From positions 47,751 to 111,750 of the forward strand of contig CANOVJ010000007.1 of the NCBI GenBank assembly GCA_947570615.1: a stretch of 64,000 bases of DNA, given 5' to 3'. The notes beneath the pieces are model-generated. The model did no database searches, had not been told where the DNA came from, and worked only from the letters and a program-made list of their open reading frames with translations. Below are positions 1 to 8,991 of this stretch, in pieces. Every line of letters begins with the position of its first letter. Position 1 is the first letter of the stretch. The position numbers and the translations under genes are program-made. This stretch comes from an uncultured Lachnospiraceae bacterium (GTDB lineage Bacteria; Bacillota; Clostridia; Lachnospirales; Lachnospiraceae).

Positions 1-2
1 AG

Positions 3-662
3 CTTTATGAACAAAAGGAGCTTTTCCAGGCAAGGAGGAACGTCTACGAGGCGGGATTTTTCAGAGGGGTGGAGGAGGCGGCCGGAGCCCTTTTGAAGGA
101 GCTTTTTCCCGGGAACGGGGCGGTGGTCGTGGAGGCCGGATGCGGGGAGGGCTCGTTTCTGTCCCGTATGGAGCGGGACAATCCGGGGAACCGCTATATT
201 GGTCTGGATATATCAAAGAACGCGGTCAGGATGGCGGCCCGGGGAAACCCCAGGATCAGCTGGCTTGTTGCGGATATCTGTAAAATCCCCATAAAGGACG
301 GATGCATCGATTGTATTATTGACATGCTCACGCCGGCGAATTATACTGAATTCAACCGGATTTTAAAACCGGGGGCGTACATAATGAAAATTATCCCCGG
401 CGACTCTTATCTGAGGGAGCTGCGCCGGAATCTGGGGCTGGGCCGGTATGAAAACAAAGGGGTGGACAGCTTCTTTTCCGGTCAGTTTGAGTTGCTTGAC
501 CGCAGGCAGATCACGTATGTTTTTGACTGTGAGCCCTCCATTTCGGAGGATATCTATGTTATGACGCCAATGTCAGAAAAGCGCGAAGAGGAGAGCCTTC
601 GGAAAAGGGTGGATTCGGTTACCATGGATCTGACACTGATGGTGGGGAAAGTCCGGAAGTAA
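3..662 (+). CDS. RlmA-type 23S rRNA (guanine-N1) methyltransferase, 5' end outside window
   Basis: SAM-dependent class I methyltransferase of the RlmA family, which in characterised members methylates a guanine in 23S rRNA hairpin 35. The frame is open to the left edge: before the internal GTG at 69 it reads LYEQKELFQARRNVYEAG, matching the segment that joins the N-terminal zinc finger to the methyltransferase domain in this family, so GTG 69 is not the start and about 50 residues lie outside the window. The SAM-binding glycine motif is VVVEAGCGEGS, followed by the strand YIGLDIS. The tail resembles RlmA proteins, which run to about 270 residues. The substrate guanine cannot be read from sequence. 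It is followed at 35 bp by an SGNH hydrolase on the same strand. Confidence 0.78.
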   Translation, partial: LYEQKELFQARRNVYEAGFFRGVEEAAGALLKELFPGNGAVVVEAGCGEGSFLSRMERDNPGNRYIGLDISKNAVRMAARGNPRISWLVADICKIPIKDGCIDCIIDMLTPANYTEFNRILKPGAYIMKIIPGDSYLRELRRNLGLGRYENKGVDSFFSGQFELLDRRQITYVFDCEPSISEDIYVMTPMSEKREEESLRKRVDSVTMDLTLMVGKVRK

Positions 663-697
663 GCTTCCAGACGCTCTGTTGGAGCAGGAGTATAAAA

Positions 698-1240
698 ATG
701 AGAGTATTATTTATTGGAAACAGTCACACTTTCTATAATGATATGCCGCATCTGTTTGCACAGATCTGCCGTGAAAAGGGGAGGGATGTGGAGGTGACCA
801 TGCTGACCCATGGAGGAAAGGGCTGGGACTTCCACGTGGAGGAGCCGGAGGTAAGGTTTAATATCTTCTATGGAGGATATGACGCGGTGGTTCTTCAGCA
901 CACGGCCCATCCCATGGGGGATCCGGAAGTGATGAACCGGTGTGGCAGGACGCTGATCGAATGGGTCAGGCAGGCTGGCGCGCGTCCGATCCTGTATATG
1001 ACCTGGACTGCCAGGGCGGACGGGGAAGCGGCGCAGGCGGGTATGAGCGGCGCTTACAGGAGATTACAGCAGGAGACCGGATGCGAGATGGCCCCGGTAG
1101 GAGAGAACTGGTGGAAGTATCACAGGGAGCATCCCGATGAGGAAATGTACGCGGAGGATGGAGAGCACGCCTCGCTGACCGGTTCGAGACTGGCGGCGGC
1201 CACCATCGCGGAGGTTTATCTGGGAGGGCTCCGGGACTGA
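698..1240 (+). CDS. SGNH/GDSL-type hydrolase
   Basis: A 180-residue protein of the SGNH hydrolase fold, a family of esterases, lipases and acetyl-hydrolases. The N-terminus carries the variant block I FIGNSHTF with Ser9 as the likely nucleophile, a Gly in GGKGW (about 39-43) can serve in the oxyanion hole, and the catalytic Asp-His pair is in EDGEHAS (Asp154, His157). There is no signal peptide, so the enzyme should be cytoplasmic. The start ATG 698 is preceded by GGAGCAGGAG. Substrate unknown; similar small SGNH proteins often remove acyl groups from carbohydrates, but nothing here fixes that. A weak terminator-like hairpin lies about 80 bp downstream. Confidence 0.75.
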   Translation: MRVLFIGNSHTFYNDMPHLFAQICREKGRDVEVTMLTHGGKGWDFHVEEPEVRFNIFYGGYDAVVLQHTAHPMGDPEVMNRCGRTLIEWVRQAGARPILYMTWTARADGEAAQAGMSGAYRRLQQETGCEMAPVGENWWKYHREHPDEEMYAEDGEHASLTGSRLAAATIAEVYLGGLRD

Positions 1241-1323
1241 TTATACAGAGAAATGCAGTTGAAACATAGAGAGCGGCTTTACCCCCCTCAGGGGGAGCGC
1301 AGTACGGCGGAGATGGAACTGGC

Positions 1324-1343
1324 ACCGCTGCGCCGCGGTTTTT
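1324..1343 (+). terminator. Weak intrinsic terminator after the SGNH hydrolase gene
   Basis: ACCGC (1324-1328) and GCGGT (1335-1339) form a 5-bp stem with a 6-nt loop, followed by TTTT. A second small hairpin (AAACC/GGTTT) with a short T-run follows at once. Short stem, so only a moderate call. Confidence 0.4.
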
Positions 1344-1384
1344 GAGAAACCCCAGGTTTTTCATGGGAAGCCTCTCTTTATCAT

Positions 1385-1682
1385 AGGAAAAGGCGATGAA
1401 GGGAAGAGTAGACGGTCTGTGCTTTGACAGAGACCCCGGGCTGGTGAAAACGGGGAAAGCGGCAGGGCGATCGAATATGGCCCCGGAGCCGCGTACCGAA
1501 AGCAGAGATGCTCAGGCTACGACGGGTTCACCCGTTACAGTGACAGGCTATCGGCAGATCATTTCCTGCCCGTAGTTTACGAGGCTCCTGCTGCGAGGCA
1601 TGAGTGAATTTGGGGTGGTATCACGAAGCGCAAGGCTCTCGTCCCTGAAAAGAAATTTTCAGAGAGGAGGGTCTTCTTTTTT
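1385..1682 (+). ncRNA. T-box leader riboswitch upstream of metG (Met specifier)
   Basis: T-box leader that senses uncharged tRNA and controls read-through into the synthetase gene. Visible parts in order: the distal stem I signature GCTGGTG (about 1440-1446), a specifier-loop candidate GAATATGG with ATG at 1477-1479 (methionine), the conserved T-box GGGGTGGTATCACG (1612-1625), whose TGGT can pair with the tRNA 3' ACCA end, and a competing terminator hairpin with CTGAAAA/TTTTCAG at its top (1645-1662) and T6 at 1677-1682. The Met specifier agrees with the downstream gene. The 5' boundary is approximate. Confidence 0.9.
1632..1682 (+). terminator. Terminator of the metG T-box
   Basis: Upper stem CTGAAAA/TTTTCAG with a GAAA loop, a lower interrupted stem pairing the AAGG..CTC side with the GAG..CTT side, then T6. 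It is mutually exclusive with the T-box antiterminator directly upstream. Confidence 0.8.
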
Positions 1683-1780
1683 ATGCGCAGGGGCGCACAG
1701 AGGAATCTGTTGCATACGCAACGTGCGCCCCGCGCGGCGGGCAGGGAGAAAAGCATTCCCTGCCTGATCAGTCGATTGCA
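1683..1780 (+). repeat. Two-hairpin repeat, copy A
   Basis: Member of a repeat family also found at 32815-32908 and 46094-46185. It begins ATGCGCAG directly after the T-run of the metG T-box terminator. Hairpin 1 pairs GGGGCGCAC (1690-1698) with GTGCGCCCC (1723-1731), has a conserved AGAGGAA bulge on its 5' side and an inner GTTGC/GCAAC stem. Hairpin 2 pairs GGCAGGGA (1740-1747) with TCCCTGCC (1757-1764). The end resembles the other copies (CGATTGCA). It lies in the metG mRNA leader. Confidence 0.75.
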
Positions 1781-1927
1781 GCGTTGGAAAATATCACACC
1801 GGAACACCCCGGAACCAGGACACCACACAGATCACGCGGACAAAAGCGCTCCTGGCGATGCGCAGAGGGTAAGCCGCGGCAGGCAATGCGGAAGGGATTT
1901 CGGAGGGGCTCGGAAATGGAGGATGAA

Positions 1928-3556
1928 ATGAAAAAATATATTTTAGTTGCGGGAGCGTGGCCCTACGCCAACGGGTCGCTCCATATTGGTCATGTGGCGG
2001 GGCTTTTACCGGGAGATGTGCTGGCACGCTACCACAGGGCAAAGGGGGATCGGGTCTGTTATGTTTCAGGAAGCGACTGCCACGGAACGCCTGTCGCCAT
2101 CAGGGCGAAAAGGGAGAATTGTTCTCCTCAGGAGATCAGCGACCGTTATCACGAGGAGTTTAAGGCGTGCTTTGACTGGCTGGGATTCAGCTACGATCTG
2201 TACTCAAAAACATCCTCCCGGGAGCACGTGCGGTTCGTGCAGAGGTTCCACGAAAGGCTCTATAAGAGCCCGTATGTGTATGAAAAAGAGGTTCCGCAGG
2301 CATACTGCGAGCACTGTAACAGCTTTCTGGCGGACCGCTTTGTTACCGGAAAGTGTCCGGTCTGTAAGGAAGCGGCCAGAGGAGACCAGTGCGACGTCTG
2401 CGGGGAGGTGTTAGAGCCGGAAAACCTTCTGGAACCGGTGTGCGCCCTCTGCGGGCAAAATATTTCTTTTAGAAGCGCCAGACATCTCTACCTTGCCGTA
2501 TCCAGGCTGGAGAGGGAGCTTCGCGCATTTGTGGAGAGTCATGACAACTGGCGCAGGAACGCAATCGCCGTTTCCCGCCGGTATATTGAGGAGGGCCTGC
2601 GGGACCGGGCGCTGACCAGAGACCTGGACTGGGGGATCGATGTGCCCGCAGAGGGGTATGAGGGAAAGAAAATTTATATCTGGGCGGAAAATGTGCTGGG
2701 ATATCTCTCCCTTGGCGGGCTTGTCTGCCAGGAACGGGGATGGGATTTTGAAGAGCTGTGGGGGGAGACGGCCAGACATTATTATGTCCATGGAAAGGAC
2801 AATATTCCCTTTCACACCATCATTCTTCCCGCACTGCTTCTTGCACATGGACAGGGCTGGCGCCTGCCGGACGATATCGTCTCCAGCGAGTACCTGACCC
2901 TGGAGGGAAAAAAGATTTCCACCAGCTTAAACTACGCCATATGGGTGAAGGATCTGGCAGGGAGGTATGAGCCGGATTCGCTGCGATATTATCTGATTTC
3001 AAACGGCGCGGAAAAGCGGGACGCGGACTTTTCCTGGCGGGGATTCATCGCCGGTCACAACAACGAGCTTCTGGGAGCCTGGGGGAATCTGGTCAACAGG
3101 ACGCTGGCCTTTGTACAGAAATATCTGGATAACCGGGTGCCGGAGGGAGCGCCGGATCAGGAGAACCAGGAGAGAATTGCCGCCCTGTATGAAACAACAG
3201 GCGCCCTGATTGAAAAAGGGCGTTTTAAGGAGGCCGTCGACGGGATTTTTGCCCTTGTGCGCTATTCCAACAGATATTTCGACGAGGGCAGGCCATGGAT
3301 TACCAGAGAGACAGACCCGGCCAGGTGCCGCGGGACGATTTATAACTGCGTGCAGCTCATTGCCAACCTGGCAGTGGCGCTGGAGCCGTTCCTGCCCTTT
3401 TCCTCCGGCGAGGCGCGCTCCTGGCTTGGTCTGGACAATACCTGGAGGGTAAAGACGGTCCCTGCCGGCCTCTTGCTGCCCCCAATCCGGATCCTGTTTC
3501 AGCGGATCGACAAAAAAACCATAGAGGAGGAAGAAAACAGGCTCCCCCGGATATGA
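1928..3556 (+). CDS. metG: Methionine--tRNA ligase (T-box-regulated)
   Basis: Class I synthetase that charges tRNA-Met. From ATG 1928 it has 542 residues: HIGH at about 19-22, a double zinc-knuckle insert (CEHC, CPVC, CDVC, CALC; about 120-180), the KMSKS-loop equivalent written KISTS (329-333), and an anticodon-binding domain opening NNELLGAWGNLVNR. It lacks the C-terminal tRNA-binding domain present in longer MetRS. Start: ATG 1928 has GGAGG six bases upstream; ATG 1916, also in frame, has GGAGGGG and would add four residues. The frame stays open to 1784 but that part is leader sequence. The KISTS variant and T-box control suggest a second, divergent MetRS rather than the housekeeping copy; this is inference, since the rest of the genome is not visible. 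Confidence 0.9.
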   Translation: MKKYILVAGAWPYANGSLHIGHVAGLLPGDVLARYHRAKGDRVCYVSGSDCHGTPVAIRAKRENCSPQEISDRYHEEFKACFDWLGFSYDLYSKTSSREHVRFVQRFHERLYKSPYVYEKEVPQAYCEHCNSFLADRFVTGKCPVCKEAARGDQCDVCGEVLEPENLLEPVCALCGQNISFRSARHLYLAVSRLERELRAFVESHDNWRRNAIAVSRRYIEEGLRDRALTRDLDWGIDVPAEGYEGKKIYIWAENVLGYLSLGGLVCQERGWDFEELWGETARHYYVHGKDNIPFHTIILPALLLAHGQGWRLPDDIVSSEYLTLEGKKISTSLNYAIWVKDLAGRYEPDSLRYYLISNGAEKRDADFSWRGFIAGHNNELLGAWGNLVNRTLAFVQKYLDNRVPEGAPDQENQERIAALYETTGALIEKGRFKEAVDGIFALVRYSNRYFDEGRPWITRETDPARCRGTIYNCVQLIANLAVALEPFLPFSSGEARSWLGLDNTWRVKTVPAGLLLPPIRILFQRIDKKTIEEEENRLPRI

Positions 3557-3564
3557 TGACACTC

Positions 3565-3593
3565 TTGCTTTTTTGCCCTTTTTTCCTTATACT
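3565..3593 (+). promoter_or_regulatory. Promoter for the lipoprotein gene at 3626
   Basis: TTGCTT (3565-3570), 17-bp spacer, TATACT (3588-3593). Transcription from about 3600 would make the in-frame ATG at 3602 leaderless, which supports the TTG at 3626 as start. Confidence 0.55.
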
Positions 3594-3625
3594 GAAAGAG
3601 GATGTATGGAAGAGAGGAAAAGGAT

Positions 3626-4297
3626 TTGAAAGCGATACAAAAACGACTGTTTACGGGCATCGCCGCCACGGCGGCGTGCCTTTGTCTGGCGGCCTGCCAG
3701 CCCTCCGATGAAAAGATTGCGCAGGCCCAGGAGAAATACGCGCAGCTTACGCAGACGCATAACCAGGTGGTAGAGGCGCACACGAAGGTGGAGGACGATT
3801 CGCTGGACGAGGAGCTCGTCGCCCTGCAGGAAAAAACCAGGGAGATGGAGCGTTGTAATCTGGCGGAAATGAAGGACGACGAGATCGATGAGCTGATTCG
3901 GACCATGGATTCGCTGATTTCGGACTATGAGGAATATCGCGCCGCCCTCTCCGGTATAAAAGGGGAGGAGGAGGCCGCCGTGATCACATCCATCACTCTG
4001 GCCCTTGTAAACGAGACGGAATTTTCCTTTTCCGGTCTTAAGCTCTATGAAAAGGGGGACAACGGTACCCATGTGAATATTCTGGAGGAGCTGGAGACGT
4101 TCTCGCCGCAGCAGTCCCTGACCGGGCTGATCATACAGCGGGATGTGGATCATACCCCGTGGATCCTCGTCCTGACAGATGAGGAGGGCGGGGAGTTTCA
4201 GACGGAGCTTCCGGTGGGGGAGTATCAGGAAGAGGGAGTCTCTCTGGCCGTTAGCTGGGACGGAGAACAGAATGAGATAACAGTTAATCCTTTATAA
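3626..4297 (+). CDS. Small lipoprotein with coiled-coil segment, unknown function
   Basis: Predicted lipoprotein of 223 residues anchored outside the membrane. The signal peptide is a short basic start, a hydrophobic run and the lipobox LAAC (Cys about residue 24). A helical, charged segment (about 30-110) looks like a coiled coil; the C-terminal 90 residues are mixed strand-like. Start choice: TTG 3626 has GAGGAAAAGG just upstream and gives a normal signal peptide; ATG 3602 has no usable ribosome site. I do not recognise the family. It lies between metG and galK with its own promoter, so a link to either is doubtful. Confidence 0.7.
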   Translation: MKAIQKRLFTGIAATAACLCLAACQPSDEKIAQAQEKYAQLTQTHNQVVEAHTKVEDDSLDEELVALQEKTREMERCNLAEMKDDEIDELIRTMDSLISDYEEYRAALSGIKGEEEAAVITSITLALVNETEFSFSGLKLYEKGDNGTHVNILEELETFSPQQSLTGLIIQRDVDHTPWILVLTDEEGGEFQTELPVGEYQEEGVSLAVSWDGEQNEITVNPL

Positions 4298-4340
4298 CAA
4301 AAATACATCGCCGCATCCGCGGCGGAACAGGAGGCAGGAA

Positions 4341-5504
4341 ATGAAAGAAGCATTGTTAAAGAAGTTCGGGGAAGTGTATGGGGATGCGCAGGGCGTGAAG
4401 GTGTTCTTTGCGCCGGGCCGGGTGAACCTGATCGGGGAGCATACGGATTACAACGGCGGGCATGTTTTTCCCTGCGCGCTTACCATCGGGACCTACGGGG
4501 TGGCAAGGGTGAGGGATGACCGGAAGCTGCGCTTTTATTCCATGAATTTCGACCATCTGGGAGTGATCGAGTCTGACCTGGACGATCTGACGCCCAGAAA
4601 GGAAGCGGGCTGGACCAACTACCCCAAGGGAGTGATGTGGGCCTTCGAAGAGAGAGGCATGAAGATTCCGAAGGGGATCGATATTCTTTTAAACGGGAAT
4701 ATCCCCAACGGCTCCGGGCTTTCCTCCTCCGCCTCCATAGAGGTACTGATGGGGTATATTCTGCGGGACTTCTTTGGGTTTGAGGTGAGCAATCAGGATC
4801 TGGCGCTGATCGGCCAGTATTCTGAGAATAATTTTAACGGCGTAAACTGTGGGATCATGGATCAGTTTGCCATCGCCATGGGAAAGAAGGAGTGCGCAAT
4901 TTTCCTGGATACGGCGGACCTCGCCTATACATATGCGCCGGTGAAACTGGACGGCGCGAAAATTGTGATCGCCTGCAGCAACAAAAAGCGTGGGCTGGGG
5001 GATTCCAAGTATAACGAGAGAAGAAGCGAGTGCGAGACGGCCCTTGCGGAATTGCAGAAGGTTGTGGACATCAGGGGGCTTGGGGACCTGACGAAGGAGC
5101 AGTTCGAGGCGCATAAGGATGCCATCAAGGATCCGGTGCGGGTGAGAAGGGCCAGACATGCGGTCTGCGAGAACCAGCGCACCATAAAGGCGGTGGAAGC
5201 CCTTAAGGCCAATGATATTGCACAGTTCGGCCAGATGATGAACGCCTCCCACGTATCTTTGCGGGACGACTATGAGGTGACCGGGATCGAGCTGGATACG
5301 CTGGTCGAGGAGGCCTGGAAGGTGGACGGCGTGATCGGCTCCCGTATGACCGGGGCAGGCTTTGGAGGCTGTACCGTGAGTCTGGTAAAGGACGAGGCCA
5401 TCGACGGCTTTATTAAGCAGGTGGGAGACGCCTATCTTGCAAAAATTGGCTACAGCGCAGATTTTTATGTGGTTGAGGTGGGGGACGGCCCCGTCACGTT
5501 ATAA
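4341..5504 (+). CDS. galK: Galactokinase
   Basis: Leloir-pathway kinase: galactose plus ATP gives galactose-1-phosphate. GHMP-kinase fold with the galactokinase signature GRVNLIGEHTDYNGG near residues 26-40, the ATP-binding glycine/serine motif GLSSSASIEV (about 128) and the C-terminal GAGFGGCTV. At 387 residues it has family length. AGGAGG precedes the ATG by 9 bases. galT follows after 13 bp, so the two should be co-transcribed and together turn galactose into UDP-galactose/glucose-1-phosphate; no galE or mutarotase is in the window. A GCGGCG/CGCCGC hairpin lies just upstream in the 43-bp gap after the lipoprotein gene. Confidence 0.96.
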   Translation: MKEALLKKFGEVYGDAQGVKVFFAPGRVNLIGEHTDYNGGHVFPCALTIGTYGVARVRDDRKLRFYSMNFDHLGVIESDLDDLTPRKEAGWTNYPKGVMWAFEERGMKIPKGIDILLNGNIPNGSGLSSSASIEVLMGYILRDFFGFEVSNQDLALIGQYSENNFNGVNCGIMDQFAIAMGKKECAIFLDTADLAYTYAPVKLDGAKIVIACSNKKRGLGDSKYNERRSECETALAELQKVVDIRGLGDLTKEQFEAHKDAIKDPVRVRRARHAVCENQRTIKAVEALKANDIAQFGQMMNASHVSLRDDYEVTGIELDTLVEEAWKVDGVIGSRMTGAGFGGCTVSLVKDEAIDGFIKQVGDAYLAKIGYSADFYVVEVGDGPVTL

Positions 5505-5517
5505 GGAGCAGGGTTTG

Positions 5518-7059
5518 ATGGAAAGGGAAGCGGCGATGATACAGACAGAGATCAGAAGACTGGCAGAGTACGGCGTAAGGACGGGCCTCGTGCCGAAGGA
5601 AGACAAAATTTATACCATCAACCGTCTGCTGGAGCTTTTCGGGCTGGATGAGCTGGAGGAGGTCAGCGCGGAGCAGGCGGCAGAGATCGAAAAAACGCAG
5701 ACGGAGGATCTGGAGGAGATTCTGGGAAATCTCCTGGATTATGCCCGTGAAAAGGGGATCCTCAAGGAGGACGGCGTGGTGTACCGGGATCTTCTGGACA
5801 CCAGGATCATGAGCGTTCTGATGCCCCGGCCCAGCGAGGTGATCAGGGAATTTAAGGAGCTTTACGGGCAGGATCCCAGGAAGGCTACCGACTATTATTA
5901 TAAGCTGAGCTGTGACTCCGACTATATCCGGCGTTACCGTATCAGAAAGGATGTAAAATGGGTGACGCAGACCCAGTACGGGGAGCTGGATATCACCATC
6001 AATCTCTCCAAGCCGGAGAAGGATCCCAGAGCCATCGCCGCCGCCAAAACGGCGAAGCAGTCCGGGTATCCCAAATGCCTTCTCTGCAAGGAGAATGAGG
6101 GCTATGCGGGCCGGGTGAACCATCCCGCCAGACAGAATCACAGGATCATTCCCGTGACCATTCAGGGGGATCAGTGGGGATTCCAGTATTCGCCCTATGT
6201 GTATTACAACGAGCACTGTATCGTTTTTAACGGACAGCACATCCCCATGAAGATCGACCGCGGGGCGTTCTGCAAGCTGTTTGATTTTGTAAAGCTGTTC
6301 CCTCATTACTTTGTGGGTTCCAACGCGGATCTCCCCATCGTGGGCGGATCCATCTTAAGCCACGACCATTTCCAGGGTGGCCACTATGAGTTTGCCATGG
6401 CGAAAGCGCCTGTGGAGAGGAACGTGGTGATCAGGGGATATGAGGATGTGGAGGCCGGGATCGTGAGATGGCCCATGTCCGTGATCCGGTTAAGAGCCCG
6501 GGATACGGAGCGGATCATTGATCTGGCGGAGCGGATTCTGGGACACTGGAGTGGCTATACGGATGAGGAGGCGTTTATTCTGGCCGAGACGGACGGGGAG
6601 CCTCACAACACAATCACCCCCATTGCCCGCAAAAAAGGAGAGTATTTTGAGCTGGATCTGGTGCTGAGAAACAACATTACCACACCGGAGCACCCTCTGG
6701 GGGTTTATCATCCCCATGCAAATCTGCATCACATTAAGAAGGAAAACATCGGCCTGATCGAGGTGATGGGTCTTGCGGTGCTTCCCGCCAGGTTAAAGGA
6801 CGAGATGGAAGGACTTAAGAGGGCGATCCTTGAGGGAAAGGATCTGCGGGCGGATGAGACGCTGGCCAAGCATGCCGACTGGGTGAATGAATTTAAAGAA
6901 AATTATGAGACGATAGACGCCTCCAACATCGACGAGATCATCCGCAGGGAGATCGGGATCGTGTTTATGCAGGTGCTCACGGACGCGGGGGTTTACAAAC
7001 GCACACCGCAGGGGCAGCAGGCCTTTGATCGGTTCATTGAGAGCCTGAACGCGCAGTAG
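5518..7059 (+). CDS. galT: UDP-glucose--hexose-1-phosphate uridylyltransferase (GalT, Firmicutes type)
   Basis: Second enzyme of the Leloir pathway; exchanges UMP between UDP-glucose and galactose-1-phosphate. The 513-residue length and helical N-terminal extension are those of the Firmicutes type-2 GalT, not the 350-residue E. coli type. Recognisable segments are the cysteine-containing YPKCLLCKENEGYAGR, GGSILSHDHFQGGHYEF with its histidine cluster, and HPHANLHHIKKENIGLIEVMG near the C-terminus. Start ATG 5518 is preceded by AAGGAG; the frame is open 27 codons further up into galK, which is overlap only. Next gene on the same strand begins 28 bp downstream. Confidence 0.95.
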   Translation: MEREAAMIQTEIRRLAEYGVRTGLVPKEDKIYTINRLLELFGLDELEEVSAEQAAEIEKTQTEDLEEILGNLLDYAREKGILKEDGVVYRDLLDTRIMSVLMPRPSEVIREFKELYGQDPRKATDYYYKLSCDSDYIRRYRIRKDVKWVTQTQYGELDITINLSKPEKDPRAIAAAKTAKQSGYPKCLLCKENEGYAGRVNHPARQNHRIIPVTIQGDQWGFQYSPYVYYNEHCIVFNGQHIPMKIDRGAFCKLFDFVKLFPHYFVGSNADLPIVGGSILSHDHFQGGHYEFAMAKAPVERNVVIRGYEDVEAGIVRWPMSVIRLRARDTERIIDLAERILGHWSGYTDEEAFILAETDGEPHNTITPIARKKGEYFELDLVLRNNITTPEHPLGVYHPHANLHHIKKENIGLIEVMGLAVLPARLKDEMEGLKRAILEGKDLRADETLAKHADWVNEFKENYETIDASNIDEIIRREIGIVFMQVLTDAGVYKRTPQGQQAFDRFIESLNAQ

Positions 7060-7087
7060 GTGCGCAATTGGGCGGGAGGAAGGTTTC

Positions 7088-8935
7088 ATGCAGTTTTTGC
7101 TGGCGGCGGTCAACGCGAAGTATATCCATTCCAACCCCGCAATTTACAGCCTGCGGGCCTTTGCGGGGGAGGAGCTGCAGCCCTTTATCCAGCTGGCGGA
7201 GTACACTGTCAATCACCGGATGGAGGAAATCCTGGGCGATCTGTACAGAAGAAATCCGGATGTGATCGGCTTCTCCTGCTATATCTGGAATATTGCGCCT
7301 GTTAAGGAGCTGCTTCTGGAAATTCCGAAGGTGCTGCCCGCCGCAAAGCTGTGGCTGGGCGGCCCGGAGGTCTCCTTCGAGGCGGAAAAGCTTCTGGCGG
7401 ATTTTCCCATGGTGGAGGGGATCATGCTGGGAGAGGGGGAGGAGACCTTCCGGGAGCTCCTCGGGTATTATGTGGACAGGCAAAAGCGGGAGGAGAGAGG
7501 CGATGCCGCGCAGAGGCTGGAGGAAATTCCGGGACTTATGCTCCGCAGCGGGGCCACTGCCCGCAGAGAGCCGGTGGATATGGATCGGATTCCCTTTTTT
7601 TATGCCGGCCCGGGAGAATTTGAGAACAGAATCCTTTACTATGAGACAGGCAGGGGCTGTCCGTTCCGGTGCGGCTACTGCCTGTCCTCTGTTGATAAGA
7701 GCGTGCGTTTTCGCTCTCTGGACACGGTCAGGCGCGAGCTGCAGTTTTTTCTGGACAGAAGGGTTCCCCAGGTAAAGCTGATCGACAGAACCTTCAACTG
7801 TAACCGCCGCCGTGCCATGGAAATCTGGCGTTATCTCAGGGAACATGACAATGGCGTCACAAATTTCCATTTTGAGGTCGCCGCCGATCTGATGGACGAG
7901 GAGGAGATCAGGCTTTTACAGAGCATGCGGCCGGGACTGATTCAGCTTGAGATCGGCGTACAGACAGCCAATGAGGATGTATTAAGAGAGATCGGGCGGA
8001 GTATGGGCGCGGCCGGAAAGGGAAGAAGACAGATGCAGGGGGAAACCCTGTGGAGAGATGCCGCAGGAGAACCGGTATCCGCAGAGGCCCAGGAGGATTC
8101 TGCCGCCCGCATCGGGCGCGTGGTTCACGCCCTGCACGAAGGAAGGAATATCCACCTTCATCTGGATCTGATCGCGGGTCTTCCCCTGGAGACTTACGAG
8201 AGCTTTGGAAACTCCTTTAACCGGGTATACGCCATGAGACCCCATCAGCTCCAGCTGGGCTTTCTGAAGGTTCTGAAGGGGACGGCTGTCCGGGAAAATG
8301 CCGGGAAATACGGGATGGCTTACCAGGATCGTCCGCCCTATGAGGTTTTGTATACCAGGTGGATCACCTATGGAGAGATCCTGCGGCTGAAACAGGTGGA
8401 GGAGATGGTGGAGCTGTACTACAATTCCGGCCAGTTTACCCATACTCTGCCTGTGCTGGAGAGAGAGTTTTCTTCGCCCTTCGGGCTTTACGAAGAGCTG
8501 TCCGCTTTTTACGAGCGGAAGGGATATTTTGTTCAGACGCCGGCCCGGAGCCGCCGGTATCATGTGCTGCTGGAGTTTATCATGGAGAGAGCGCCAGGAA
8601 GGCAGGAGCTGTATAGAGAGCTTCTGACCTTTGACTATTATCTGCGTGAAAACGCCAGAAGCCGTCCTGACTTTGGACGGGATCTGACGCCGTACAGGGA
8701 GGAGATAAGCGGGTTCTACCGGCGGGAGGAGCGAGAGCCGGAGCTGCTTCGGGAGTACCGCGCTTATCACGCGAGACAGACCATGAGCATGACCCATATG
8801 GACGTCTTCTTTTATCCTGTCTGGGAGGAGCATGACCTGGTGCGCAGGGACCGGCCGGGATTCGTTCTGTTTGACTATGGGAAAAGAGACGCTCTGACGA
8901 AAAACGCGGCCGTGCGTCTGGTGGAGGTAACCTGA
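7088..8935 (+). CDS. B12-binding radical SAM protein (DUF4080 type)
   Basis: 615-residue protein with an N-terminal cobalamin-binding-like Rossmann domain (about 1-150, including GGPEVSFEAEKLL and GEGEETFRELL), a radical SAM core with the iron-sulfur motif CPFRCGYC (about residue 195) and a C-terminal region like DUF4080. Radical SAM proteins cleave S-adenosylmethionine to start radical chemistry; the substrate of this subgroup is not known to me. About 30 extra residues at 305-335 (GRSMGAAGKGRRQMQGE) look like a lineage-specific insertion in the core. GGGAGGAAGG precedes the ATG. It may ride on the gal transcript, but no functional tie is evident. Confidence 0.82.
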   Translation: MQFLLAAVNAKYIHSNPAIYSLRAFAGEELQPFIQLAEYTVNHRMEEILGDLYRRNPDVIGFSCYIWNIAPVKELLLEIPKVLPAAKLWLGGPEVSFEAEKLLADFPMVEGIMLGEGEETFRELLGYYVDRQKREERGDAAQRLEEIPGLMLRSGATARREPVDMDRIPFFYAGPGEFENRILYYETGRGCPFRCGYCLSSVDKSVRFRSLDTVRRELQFFLDRRVPQVKLIDRTFNCNRRRAMEIWRYLREHDNGVTNFHFEVAADLMDEEEIRLLQSMRPGLIQLEIGVQTANEDVLREIGRSMGAAGKGRRQMQGETLWRDAAGEPVSAEAQEDSAARIGRVVHALHEGRNIHLHLDLIAGLPLETYESFGNSFNRVYAMRPHQLQLGFLKVLKGTAVRENAGKYGMAYQDRPPYEVLYTRWITYGEILRLKQVEEMVELYYNSGQFTHTLPVLEREFSSPFGLYEELSAFYERKGYFVQTPARSRRYHVLLEFIMERAPGRQELYRELLTFDYYLRENARSRPDFGRDLTPYREEISGFYRREEREPELLREYRAYHARQTMSMTHMDVFFYPVWEEHDLVRRDRPGFVLFDYGKRDALTKNAAVRLVEVT

Positions 8936-8941
8936 AAGGGG

Positions 8942-8966
8942 GTCGGGCGAAGCCCGGCGGATTTTT
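8942..8966 (+). terminator. Intrinsic terminator after the radical SAM gene
   Basis: GTCGGGC and GCCCGGC pair around a GAA loop (8942-8958), followed by GGATTTTTG. It starts 7 bp after the stop codon. Confidence 0.6.
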
Positions 8967-8991
8967 GAGGATTAATCTGTGTCATGGAGGG

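Noticed and set aside
1784-1927. N-terminal extension of metG to ATG 1784
   Set aside because: The extra residues are basic, low-complexity and unrelated to MetRS, and ATG 1916 and ATG 1928 each have a good ribosome site.
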